Source of the DNA: Pseudomonadota bacterium
Lineage (GTDB): Bacteria; Pseudomonadota; Alphaproteobacteria; Rhizobiales; Hyphomicrobiaceae
Assembly (NCBI GenBank): GCA_023430315.1
Contig: JAEZAW010000026.1
Span: 1 to 20,270 of the forward strand
Length of the DNA stretch: 20,270 nt
Direction of reading: 5' to 3'
Numbering within the stretch: position 1 is the stretch's first letter; the number at the start of each line of letters is the position of its first letter. Made by a program: the position numbers and the translations under genes. Positions 7,372 to 14,629 of the stretch are shown here, in pieces. The notes beneath the pieces were generated by a model. The model made no database searches and was not told where the DNA came from. It saw only the letters and a program-made list of their open reading frames with translations.

Positions 7372-8157
7372 CTACTGGCTGGCCGTCATTGCGACATCGC
7401 CGTTGAACAGGATGATCTGCTCGGACATCTCGAGCGGCGTGTCCTTGGTGTCGTACGCCATGCGCACGCATCGCATGACCGTGATATCGCGGTCGCCGCT
7501 GAGCTGGCGCGCAAGTGCGTCTTGCGGCGCCAGCGGCATCATGGTCCACACCGTACGGTCCACGGTCGCGTGATACTTCTCCGCATAGACGGGGAAAAAG
7601 ACCTCCGCCGCGGCATCGATCTCGAATTGCAGATTGGGAAAGCGAGCCGCATCGACGGTGATGGTCTCGCTCACGACGAGCGCACCTTCGTGCCGCCACT
7701 CGCGTCGCAGCTTGAGTGCGCGCGGCACGATCGATGCGGGCCTCAACATTCTGAGGGATGAGACCTCGGCCGCCGTGGCGATGGCGTAGTCCGTTGCGAC
7801 GAGGTCGATCTTCAGATCGATGGGCGCCCCATCCGTGCGACAAAGACGCAGAGCCGGTCCGGTGCGCCAAGCCTCGCCATCCTTGACGAACGTACCACGT
7901 CCGCGCTCGCGCACGAGAATGCGGTCGCGCGCGAGTTGGTCCAAAGCCTTGCGGACAGTGCCAATGCTGACGCCGAGCTCGCGGGCGAGTTCCACCTCGG
8001 GCGGGATCGGCGCCCCGGCCGACCAGTCCCCCCTCTCGATCCTGGAGAGGATCAGAGCGCGCACCTGCTCGTGAAGCGGACCCGAGAAATTGTGAATCTC
8101 GATTTGACCCACGCTCACACGCTGCGCCGCCGCGCCAAAGCGCCCCCGGTTGGACAT
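7372..8157 (-). CDS. GntR-family transcriptional regulator with UTRA domain (HutC subfamily)
   Basis: A 261-aa one-component repressor-type regulator. The winged helix-turn-helix is at about 26-91 (PLHEQVRALILSRIERGDW, ELARELGVSIGTVRKALDQL, ILVRERGRGTFV). The rest, from about 100 to 258, is a UTRA ligand-binding domain, ending with the typical TPLEMSEQIILFNG. UTRA domains bind small metabolites such as sugar phosphates or histidine derivatives; the ligand here is unknown. The ATG at 8155-8157 has GAGGG 6 nt upstream, better than the TTG one codon earlier. It is divergent from the HlyD/glucan synthase pair across 549 bp and convergent with fliI. Control of itself or of the glucan locus is possible but not shown. 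Confidence 0.9.
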   Translation of the reverse strand: MSNRGRFGAAAQRVSVGQIEIHNFSGPLHEQVRALILSRIERGDWSAGAPIPPEVELARELGVSIGTVRKALDQLARDRILVRERGRGTFVKDGEAWRTGPALRLCRTDGAPIDLKIDLVATDYAIATAAEVSSLRMLRPASIVPRALKLRREWRHEGALVVSETITVDAARFPNLQFEIDAAAEVFFPVYAEKYHATVDRTVWTMMPLAPQDALARQLSGDRDITVMRCVRMAYDTKDTPLEMSEQIILFNGDVAMTASQ

Positions 8158-8706
8158 CAAAATCCCTCAGCCCCGAAGAGTACCCACTACCCCAAGATGC
8201 ACCACCCCAGCCCGGCGCGGTCACATCCTTGTCCGCCGGCACGCGATCCGTGCGGAAACAGCTATCTGGTCATGCCTAATTGGACGCAACGAATGCCGTT
8301 TCACATAAACACGACGCTTTCGCCGCGTCGCCCCGCGAGGTTAGGTTGATTCCGGCACTAAGCACCTTCGTCATTATTTTGATACTGGAGGAAGTTCAGC
8401 CAACGAGGCTTTTCTGCAACATTTTGAGCGCTGCGCCCCGCCGCCGCGTAGTAAACTGATTCCAATGGATTTTCTGGTTTTCCTCGCGATTGGCCGCGCA
8501 CGCAAAAATGGCACTAGTAAATAATGCAACCAGTAATTGCATTCGCAAATATTTGTCACACTCAAATCTCGAGAAAATCCTCGCAGAATTAACGCTAAAG
8601 CAAATTTCGATACCTACGCTGTGAAACCGGTCAGACAGCTGAGCAGGCCGCGTCCCTGGTATGCCCGCCCAAGCACTCTCCGCTTTCCCAGGGCCTTGGA
8701 GCCGCC
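8158..8706. promoter_or_regulatory. Divergent 549-bp non-coding region with AT-rich half and dyads
   Basis: No plausible gene lies in this gap. The left part (8158-8370) has ordinary GC content. From about 8375 to 8610 the sequence is visibly richer in A and T than anything else in the window. Within this half are a perfect dyad AATGCAA-N7-TTGCATT (8523-8543) and a perfect palindrome CAAATATTTG (8546-8555). It should hold the promoters for the GntR gene and for the HlyD/glucan synthase pair. No sigma-70 promoter with good spacing was convincing. Confidence 0.55.
8523..8543. promoter_or_regulatory. Perfect 7-7-7 inverted repeat, candidate operator
   Basis: AATGCAA and TTGCATT are exact reverse complements, separated by the seven bases CCAGTAA. 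The dyad lies 164 bp upstream of the adaptor gene. Length and symmetry fit a dimeric regulator site. The palindrome CAAATATTTG follows two bases later (8546-8555). The binding protein is unknown. Confidence 0.4.
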
Positions 8707-10125
8707 ATGAGCCGCGTATCGAGTTTGCTCTCTCAAAAGACGCGCGAGGATATCGCCGTCACAGCTTTGCCGCGCGAACCGAGTGAGCGCGCTGATGGAA
8801 AGCCGTCGGTCGACCTGCCACTCGCCGAACTGGACGCCCTCGGCCGCCTCGCCGCTCTCGACAAAGCCTTCTCGCCCGCCCCCGAGCCCGCTCCGGAAGT
8901 TGCTCCGCAGCCCAAATCCACACCGGCAGCAGCACCCGCCAGAAATGTGCCGCCCCAGCTCCGCGCCATCGACCGGCGCATCCTGAAGACACTCGCCGGC
9001 GTGGTTCTCGTCGTCGTCGCAGGCTGGATGCCGCTGCAGGCACTCATGCAGACGACCAGCACCGAAGCGATCATCAACACACGCCTCATCACGCTGCGCG
9101 CCCCGATCGAAGGCCAAGTATCCTGGCTCGGACAGGTCGCCGTCGGCACCGAGCTGAAGCCCGGCGCCGAAGTCCTCGGCATCGTCAATCCCCGCGCCGA
9201 TCGCGGCCGGCTCGATGCGGTCGCCCAGCTCGTCGGCGAACTCGAAAGCGACATCAAGGCGCAAACAGCCCGCCGCGAAAGCCTCCTGAAGCTTCATAGC
9301 GAGCACACTGCCAACGGCGAGGCTTTCCGGACGGGGCGCATCGCCCAGCTCGAATCGCGCATGGCCGAGACGCGCAGCGAGATCGCTGCCGCAACGGCCC
9401 GCCACGAGGAAGCACAGCAGGCGCTCGAACGCGCGCAGTCACTCGCCGAGGCAGGCACCGGCACCGTCGTCGCCCTCGAGCGTGCGCGTCGCGACGCGAC
9501 TGTCGCCACCCAGACGCTCGAAGCCCTCGGCCACCGCCGCAATACCCTCGACGTCGAGCTCTCTGCCTTGCACCGCGGCGTCTATGTCGGCGACAGCTAC
9601 AACGACCGCCCGCAATCCCTGCAGCGCGCCGACGAGATCGCACTCCGCCTCAACGAGGTCAGCGCCGACATCACCCAGCGCGAGGCCCGTCTCGCGAACC
9701 TGCGCGCAGAACTTTCCGCCGAGAACATGCGCTACGCCCAGCGTTCGGCTGCCGGGCTCGTCGCACCCGTCACCGGCAGCATCTGGGAGGTCATGACCGC
9801 TCCCGGCGAGTCGGTCGTGCGCGGCCAGGATCTCGTCCGCCTCCTCGACTGCTCCGGCCTCGTCGTGACCGCGACCGTCGGCGAAGCGGCTTACAACCAG
9901 CTCCGGGTCGGCCAGCCCGCGCGCTTCCGCTTCCGCGGCGAAAGCACCGACTACGAGGGTCGCATCGTTAGCCTCACCGGCGTCGCGACAGCACCGGCTA
10001 ATCTCGCCATTCAGCCGGCGGCGCTCGCCAAGGAACCCTACCGCGTCATGGTCACCCTGCCGGCCATGCCCACCAACGGCCGATGCAGCGTCGGCCGCAC
10101 GGGTCGCGTCACCTTCGGCGGCTGA
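8707..10125 (+). CDS. HlyD-family membrane-fusion (periplasmic adaptor) protein
   Basis: A 472-aa adaptor anchored in the inner membrane. It has a cytoplasmic N-terminus with a Pro/Ala-rich linker (55-80) and one membrane segment at about 93-114. The first lipoyl half follows (LRAPIEGQVSWLG, 130-142), then a long coiled-coil hairpin (about 168-345). The second lipoyl half is AGLVAPVTGSIWEVMTAPGE (349-368), and a beta-barrel runs to the end. It is not preceded by an ABC or RND pump; the next gene, 15 nt on, is a glycan synthase. It therefore probably guides the nascent polysaccharide across the periplasm, as proposed for BgsB of Sinorhizobium or Alg44. GGAG 5 nt upstream supports the ATG. There is no outer-membrane channel gene nearby. 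Confidence 0.88.
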   Translation: MSRVSSLLSQKTREDIAVTALPREPSERADGKPSVDLPLAELDALGRLAALDKAFSPAPEPAPEVAPQPKSTPAAAPARNVPPQLRAIDRRILKTLAGVVLVVVAGWMPLQALMQTTSTEAIINTRLITLRAPIEGQVSWLGQVAVGTELKPGAEVLGIVNPRADRGRLDAVAQLVGELESDIKAQTARRESLLKLHSEHTANGEAFRTGRIAQLESRMAETRSEIAAATARHEEAQQALERAQSLAEAGTGTVVALERARRDATVATQTLEALGHRRNTLDVELSALHRGVYVGDSYNDRPQSLQRADEIALRLNEVSADITQREARLANLRAELSAENMRYAQRSAAGLVAPVTGSIWEVMTAPGESVVRGQDLVRLLDCSGLVVTATVGEAAYNQLRVGQPARFRFRGESTDYEGRIVSLTGVATAPANLAIQPAALAKEPYRVMVTLPAMPTNGRCSVGRTGRVTFGG

Positions 10126-10140
10126 GGTTAGGTTGGCACT

Positions 10141-12096
10141 ATGCCACTTCTCATCGAGGCCCTTGTTCCGGGTTTCATCGTCCTGGGCTTCGCCTGGACT
10201 GTGCTCCCGTGGCTGAAGGCCGAAGACGAGCGCGCCCGCGCCGCCATGGTCGCGGTCATGCTCGTGCTCATGTGGCGCTATATGGCCTGGCGCTGGATCG
10301 TGACGCTTCCCCCCATCGGCCTCAGCGTCGATTTCGTCGTCGGCCTTGTCTTCGTCACCATCGAGACCCTGGTCGTCATCGGCGCCACGATCAGCCTCAC
10401 CTTCCTGATCAAGCTCACCAACCGCTCGGGTGATGCCGATCGCAACGAGCCGTGGCTCATGGCGCAGGCGCGCCCGCCGCTCGTCGATGTCTTCATCTGC
10501 ACGTATAACGAGGAAGAGGCGATCCTCGAGCGCACGATCGTCGGCGCGCTCGCACTCGACTATCCGCGCTATCGCGTCTGGGTGCTCGACGACGGCCGCC
10601 GCCCGTGGCTCGAGGCGCTGGCAGGCCGCCTCGGCGCGAACTACCTGACGCGCTCCGACAATGCCCATGCCAAGGCGGGGAATATCAACAACGGCCTCCG
10701 CCACGTCGCGACGCTTCCCGAGCCGCCCGACTTCATCAGCATTCTTGATGCGGATTTCGTGCCCGCGCCGCATTTCCTGCGCCGTGCGCTGAGCCTCTTC
10801 CGCGAGGACGATGTCGGCATCGTCCAGACGCCGCAGCATTTCATCAATCCCGACCCGCTGCAGAGCAATCTCTCCATTGCGCGCGTGTGGCCGGACGAGC
10901 AGCGCTATTTCTTCGATGTGGTCATGGCTGCGAAGGACGCCTGGGGCGCCTCCTTCTGCTGCGGCACATCCTCGGTAATCCGCTTCCCGATCCTCCAGCA
11001 GATCGGCGGTTTTCCGACCGAGTCCGTGACCGAGGACTATCTCGTCACACTCAAAATGAAGGTCGTCGGCTATCGCACGGTCTATCTCAACGAGCGCCTC
11101 TCGCTCGGCCTCGCACCGGAGGGCCTCAAAGAGTATGTGACCCAGCGCAGTCGCTGGGCGCTCGGCTTCGTGCAGATCTGCCGTGGAGAGCTCGGTCCGT
11201 TTCGGCGCAACAACGGCCTCACACTCATCGATCGCATCAGCCTGAGCGAGACATTCCTCTACTGGTCGGCGGCCCACTCTTTCCGCCTGTTCGGTATCAT
11301 CATTCCGATCCTCTATTTGTGGCTGGACGTGCACGCCGTGCAGGCCGACGTCATGGACACACTCGGCTACTACCTCCCCTATTTCATCTCGCAGATCATG
11401 ATCATGGGCTGGATGGCGCGCGGTCGCGTGATGCCGATCATGTCCGACGTGACGCAGCTGCTCGCCGCCTCGCAGATCGCGCGTGCCGTTGTTCACGGCA
11501 TCATCAAGCCCAAGGGCCACAAGTTTAAGGTCACGGCCAAAGGCGGCGACCGCAGCAAGCTGTTCGTCCAGTGGCCGCTCATGCGCGTCTTCCTGATCTA
11601 TCTCGCGCTGACCATCGGCGGGCTCATGTGGGCTTTCATTTTCGAGGACGGCAGCAGATTGCGCGACTCCGCTGCGCTTTGCCTCTTCTGGAGCTGGTAC
11701 AATATCGTCGTGCTCACCATCGCCTGCATCGTCTGCATCGAGCAGCCGCGCCTGCGTTCCTCCGAGCGGATGAGTGCACGCGGGCTGGCGCTGATCGACG
11801 TGGATGGCGAGAGTTCCGAGGTGCGCGTCCTCGATGTCTCGCTCGGCGGTGCGCGACTGGGCGGTGCCGCTCCGGCCGAGCAAGGCAGGAGCGTGATGCT
11901 CGTTCTCGACGGCATGAGCATAAGAGGCACCGTCCTGCGCGTTGGCGCCGAGGACTTCGTCGTGCGTTTCGAGGAAACGGCCGAAACCAAAGCGAAGCTC
12001 ATCCGCTTCATCTATTCCGGACGCTTCTCGGCCGATGTCCCGCGCATCGTGCCGGCCCACGTCGTGGCGGCGACGCTCGGCCGCGTCATGCGCTGA
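10141..12096 (+). CDS. BcsA-like processive family 2 glycosyltransferase with C-terminal PilZ domain
   Basis: A 651-aa inner-membrane synthase that should polymerise beta-glucan from UDP-glucose. Hydrophobic segments flank a cytoplasmic GT2 domain. Catalytic motifs are complete: VLDDG (D150/D151), DAD (203-205), FCCGTSS (272-278), TED (297-299) and QRSRW (335-339). FKVTAKG (462-468) matches the BcsA gating loop. The C-terminal PilZ domain has both c-di-GMP motifs, RSSER (539-543, RxxxR) and DVSLGG (565-570), so activity is probably c-di-GMP dependent. Length is below that of BcsA (about 720-870). No bcsB, bcsZ or bcsC follows; the partner is the HlyD protein 15 nt upstream. The product may be cellulose or a mixed-linkage glucan; the sequence does not decide. 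Confidence 0.9.
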   Translation: MPLLIEALVPGFIVLGFAWTVLPWLKAEDERARAAMVAVMLVLMWRYMAWRWIVTLPPIGLSVDFVVGLVFVTIETLVVIGATISLTFLIKLTNRSGDADRNEPWLMAQARPPLVDVFICTYNEEEAILERTIVGALALDYPRYRVWVLDDGRRPWLEALAGRLGANYLTRSDNAHAKAGNINNGLRHVATLPEPPDFISILDADFVPAPHFLRRALSLFREDDVGIVQTPQHFINPDPLQSNLSIARVWPDEQRYFFDVVMAAKDAWGASFCCGTSSVIRFPILQQIGGFPTESVTEDYLVTLKMKVVGYRTVYLNERLSLGLAPEGLKEYVTQRSRWALGFVQICRGELGPFRRNNGLTLIDRISLSETFLYWSAAHSFRLFGIIIPILYLWLDVHAVQADVMDTLGYYLPYFISQIMIMGWMARGRVMPIMSDVTQLLAASQIARAVVHGIIKPKGHKFKVTAKGGDRSKLFVQWPLMRVFLIYLALTIGGLMWAFIFEDGSRLRDSAALCLFWSWYNIVVLTIACIVCIEQPRLRSSERMSARGLALIDVDGESSEVRVLDVSLGGARLGGAAPAEQGRSVMLVLDGMSIRGTVLRVGAEDFVVRFEETAETKAKLIRFIYSGRFSADVPRIVPAHVVAATLGRVMR

Positions 12097-12326
12097 ACGG
12101 CCAGCACCACGCTGCACTGCGCCATCACACGCAGGTGATCAGCAGGCACTGCGCCCCGCCTTCCGCACGATTTCGAAAGCTCCTACCATCCGCGCGCGGA
12201 CCACACACGGCCGTGAGCGAAGCTATTTCCATCTAACCGAGAGGAGAATAACGACACACGCCATCACACGGTCCGCGAAGCAAGAGACGCCAACGTCCAC
12301 GAACAATCGTTCGATTTCGCACTCTG

Positions 12327-12331
12327 GGAGG
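12327..12331 (+). promoter_or_regulatory. Ribosome binding site deciding a GTG start
   Basis: GGAGG lies 7 nt before the GTG at 12339. It is one of the strongest Shine-Dalgarno matches in the window and fixes the start of the DUF1080 gene, which has no ATG near its signal peptide. Confidence 0.75.
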
Positions 12332-12338
12332 AATCACC

Positions 12339-12950
12339 GTGACTTGTTCTGCACTACGCACCCTCTTCGCAGGGCTTTTCTGCTTTGCGCTCTCCACCAC
12401 CTCACTTCCGCAGCAAGCCTGGAGCCAGAGTGGCGACGGCTGGACCCAGCTCTTCGACGGCAAGACAGTTGGCGACTGGAATCAAGTCGGCGAGACCAAC
12501 TGGCGTGTCGAGGACGGCGCGCTCGTCGCCGACAAGCGCACGAGCAAGGATCCCGCCTATCTCGTCAGCAAGGGCAAATACAAGGACCTCATGGTCTATG
12601 TGGAGTTCTGGTCCAGCGACGACGCCAACAGCGGCATCTTCCTGCGCTGTCAGGATCCGACCACGCTCACTGACCGCAACTGCTATGAAGCCAACATCTT
12701 TGACCAGCGCCCCGATCCGACCTACGGCACCGGCGCCATCGTCCGCTTCGCCGAAGTGAACCCGATGCCCAAGGCCGGAGGCAAATGGAACACCTACGAG
12801 ATTACGGTCAAGGGCCGCGATGTCATCCTGGTGCTCAACGGGAAGGAGACTTCGCGGCTCCGCAGTGAGCTGCTCATGGATGGCTATCTCGCGCTGCAGC
12901 ACGGCTCCGGCGTGATGAAGTTCCGCAAGGTAGCGATCAAGCCGCTCTAG
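12339..12950 (+). CDS. Secreted DUF1080 (3-keto-disaccharide hydrolase-like) protein
   Basis: A 203-aa exported protein. Residues 1 to about 29 form a signal peptide (hydrophobic LFAGLFCFALSTTSL, then QAWSQ). The remainder is one DUF1080 domain, a concanavalin-like beta-sandwich: WTQLFDGKTVGDWNQVG (35-51), YVEFWSSDDANSGIFLRCQD (87-106), CYEANIFDQ (115-123), WNTYEITVKGRDVILVLNGK (150-169) and LALQHGSGVMKFRKVAIK (184-201). Relatives are called 3-keto-disaccharide hydrolases and resemble beta-1,3-1,4-glucanases in fold; substrate here is unknown. It lies 242 bp after the glucan synthase on the same strand, so it may act on that polymer (inference). The GTG start is set by GGAGG. The gene ends 9 bp before the converging racemase-family gene. 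Confidence 0.85.
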   Translation: MTCSALRTLFAGLFCFALSTTSLPQQAWSQSGDGWTQLFDGKTVGDWNQVGETNWRVEDGALVADKRTSKDPAYLVSKGKYKDLMVYVEFWSSDDANSGIFLRCQDPTTLTDRNCYEANIFDQRPDPTYGTGAIVRFAEVNPMPKAGGKWNTYEITVKGRDVILVLNGKETSRLRSELLMDGYLALQHGSGVMKFRKVAIKPL

Positions 12951-12959
12951 CGGGCCTCG

Positions 12960-14090
12960 TCACGCTACGCGATAGCGCGCGATCGTGTCGCGATTGATCT
13001 CGATGCCAAGTCCCGGCCCCGAGGGGATCGCGACGCGACCGTTCTCGTGCTCGATGGGCGTCTTGAGCACGGCCTGCCGGAAAGGATGCTCGGAGCGATC
13101 GAATTCCAGGATCGGCGGTCGCGGCGTATGGCGCGGCGGCACATCCGGCAGCGCAGCAAGCAGTTGCAGCGATGCGGCAAGGCCGATGCCCGTGCCCCAG
13201 ACGTGCGGCACATAGCGCACGCCAAAAGCCGCGGCCATGTCGGCGATCTTCTTGCATTCGGAGAGCCCGCCGGCGGCGCAGGTATCCGGCTGCACGATAT
13301 CGATTGCACGCCGCATGAATACTTCGCGGAAGCCCCAGCGGGTGAACTCGCACTCACCGCCCGCGACAGGGATCGGCTGGCCACGCCGCACCTCGACATA
13401 GCTGTCGAGATCATCGGGCACGACCGGCTCCTCGAACCAGCCGATATCGAGATCGGCGACGGCACGACCGAGCGCGATCGCCTCTAGCGCATCAAAGCCG
13501 TGATTGGCATCGAGCATCACGCCGATCTTCGGGCCGACGGCCGCGCGCACGGCGCGGATGAGTGCGACGTCCTCCTCGACGCCGAAGCCGATCTTCAGCT
13601 TGACGGCCTTGAAGCCTTCGCGAACGTAGCCCTGCACTTCCTTGACCACGTAGTCGAGCGGATCGCCTTCGCGGAGACGATAGGTGCCGGTCGCATAAGC
13701 ATCGACGGACGTCCGATTGGCGCCGCCGAGCAGCATCGACGCGGGAACACCAAAGTATCGGCCCTTCAGATCGAAGAGTGCAATGTCGATACCGCTGATC
13801 GCTGAGATCACAACGCCCTTCTGCCCGTAGTCGCGGAAGTGATTGTAGAGATCCATCCAGATGACGTCGGTCGCGCGCGGATCGCGGCCGATCAGGCGCC
13901 CTTTCAGGGCTTCGATGATCGCGGCATTGATACGCGCCGGACCGTAGCATTCGCCCCAACCGATCGTTCCGTCATCCGCCGTGATCTCGACCAGGCAGCT
14001 CGCGCGAACAGCCGTCGATGAGAATGACCAGCCAAAGGGCTCGGAGAGCGGCGCTTCGAGAATGTGGGTGCGCACGTCGCTGATCTTCAC
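12960..14090 (-). CDS. Mandelate racemase-subgroup enolase-superfamily enzyme, probable D-galactarolactone cycloisomerase
   Basis: A 376-aa cytoplasmic enzyme. The capping domain (1-120) precedes a TIM-like barrel. Catalytic residues are complete: KxK at K164/K166; metal ligands D194 (LDANHG), E220 (WFEEP) and E246 (GGECEF); and the D269/H296 dyad (QPDT, VPHVWG) of the mandelate racemase subgroup. From memory it closely resembles Agrobacterium Gci in WGECYGPAR, GFGVEEDV, EEPVVPDDLDSY, RRGQPIPVAGGE and GPGLGIEINRD. Gci opens galactaro-1,4-lactone to a keto-deoxy-hexarate in oxidative galacturonate breakdown. The GTG at 14088-14090 is chosen because GAGGGAG lies 7 nt upstream; the frame continues 21 codons further without family similarity. 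Another acid-sugar dehydratase activity is possible. Confidence 0.85.
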   Translation of the reverse strand: MKISDVRTHILEAPLSEPFGWSFSSTAVRASCLVEITADDGTIGWGECYGPARINAAIIEALKGRLIGRDPRATDVIWMDLYNHFRDYGQKGVVISAISGIDIALFDLKGRYFGVPASMLLGGANRTSVDAYATGTYRLREGDPLDYVVKEVQGYVREGFKAVKLKIGFGVEEDVALIRAVRAAVGPKIGVMLDANHGFDALEAIALGRAVADLDIGWFEEPVVPDDLDSYVEVRRGQPIPVAGGECEFTRWGFREVFMRRAIDIVQPDTCAAGGLSECKKIADMAAAFGVRYVPHVWGTGIGLAASLQLLAALPDVPPRHTPRPPILEFDRSEHPFRQAVLKTPIEHENGRVAIPSGPGLGIEINRDTIARYRVA

Positions 14091-14097
14091 GGGCGAT

Positions 14098-14104
14098 CTC
14101 CCTC
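14098..14104 (-). promoter_or_regulatory. Ribosome binding site deciding a GTG start
   Basis: On the minus strand GAGGGAG lies 7 nt before the GTG at 14088-14090. It favours that start over the upstream ATG at 14153 for the racemase-family gene. Confidence 0.65.
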
Positions 14105-14182
14105 GATCTGCGGCGCCTGGCGCGCCTCGACGTGAATTAGACGTCAGTCGCACGGCCGTCGCAACGGCGCTTCGCCGCGCCC

Positions 14183-14196
14183 TTGATCTGCATCAA
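14183..14196. promoter_or_regulatory. FNR/FixK-type box (TTGAT-N4-ATCAA)
   Basis: TTGATCTGCATCAA is a perfect match to the consensus for FNR, FnrL, FixK and Anr regulators, which in Alphaproteobacteria respond to low oxygen or related signals. Its centre is about 71 bp upstream of the DUF6455 start and about 100 bp upstream of the racemase-family start. A class II promoter with the box at -41.5 would begin near 14231, leaving a short leader before the DUF6455 gene. No strong -10 hexamer is visible. Confidence 0.7.
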
Positions 14197-14209
14197 TGAC
14201 AGGCGTCAT
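14196..14209. promoter_or_regulatory. Second 5-4-5 dyad overlapping the FNR-type box
   Basis: ATGAC-AGGC-GTCAT is a perfect inverted repeat with the same geometry as the adjacent FNR-type box, sharing base 14196 with it. TGAC-N4-GTCA resembles sites of other CRP/FNR-superfamily proteins such as DNR. It could be a second regulator site or a chance dyad. Confidence 0.4.
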
Positions 14210-14260
14210 CGCGACTCTCTGTGATGGCGTCGCGAATGCCTTGATCGAAGGAGGCCGGCA

Positions 14261-14629
14261 ATGGACTGGCCAATGTACCGTCGCGTCGAACATCAGGCCG
14301 TGCGCATCCACCACATGATGGATCGCCTCGGCGTCGATCCACTCGCCTTTGCCCGACTGCAGCAAGGCGAGGCCTATGCCGAAGCGCGTAGGCGCTGTCT
14401 GTTTTGCGTTGCAGCCGATGAGTGCTTGCGCTGGCTTGAGCACGAAGGGCAGCCAGAAGATACGCCAGACTTCTGCCCGAACCTGAAGCTCTTCGAACTA
14501 TTGCGCTCTCGCCCCAATGCCGCACTGCACACGTGCGATACCGCCGACGCTTGCTGCACTGCGGAAGAAATAGATCGCACAGAAGCCTTGAACGCCCCCG
14601 ATTGTTCGCCGACAATAGTCCGGACTTAG
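14261..14629 (+). CDS. Small cysteine-rich DUF6455 family protein
   Basis: A 122-aa cytoplasmic protein of the DUF6455 family, function unknown. The N-terminal part (helix HHMMDRLGVDPLAFARL, 17-33) leads into the family cysteine motif C46-x2-C49-x5-C55-x16-C72, inside RRCLFCVAADECLRWL and DFCPNLKLFELL. Four such cysteines suggest a bound metal or iron-sulfur cluster (inference). The tail (84-122) is unusual in having four more cysteines: C92, C98, C99 and C115. GGAGG lies 6 nt before the ATG. An FNR/FixK-type box is centred about 71 bp upstream, so oxygen-responsive expression is likely. The ABC transporter genes follow on the same strand after about 95 bp. Confidence 0.82.
   Translation: MDWPMYRRVEHQAVRIHHMMDRLGVDPLAFARLQQGEAYAEARRRCLFCVAADECLRWLEHEGQPEDTPDFCPNLKLFELLRSRPNAALHTCDTADACCTAEEIDRTEALNAPDCSPTIVRT

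Noticed and set aside
8374..8565. A 63-codon minus-strand open frame in the AT-rich island
   Set aside because: It has no ribosome binding site or recognisable domain, and it runs through the dyads; chance is the simpler explanation.
9439..12117. An 892-codon open frame on the minus strand, antisense to the adaptor and synthase genes
   Set aside because: It is a shadow of GC-rich codon usage: the product is packed with Asp, Glu, His, Arg and Gly and has no domain, while the plus-strand genes carry complete motifs.
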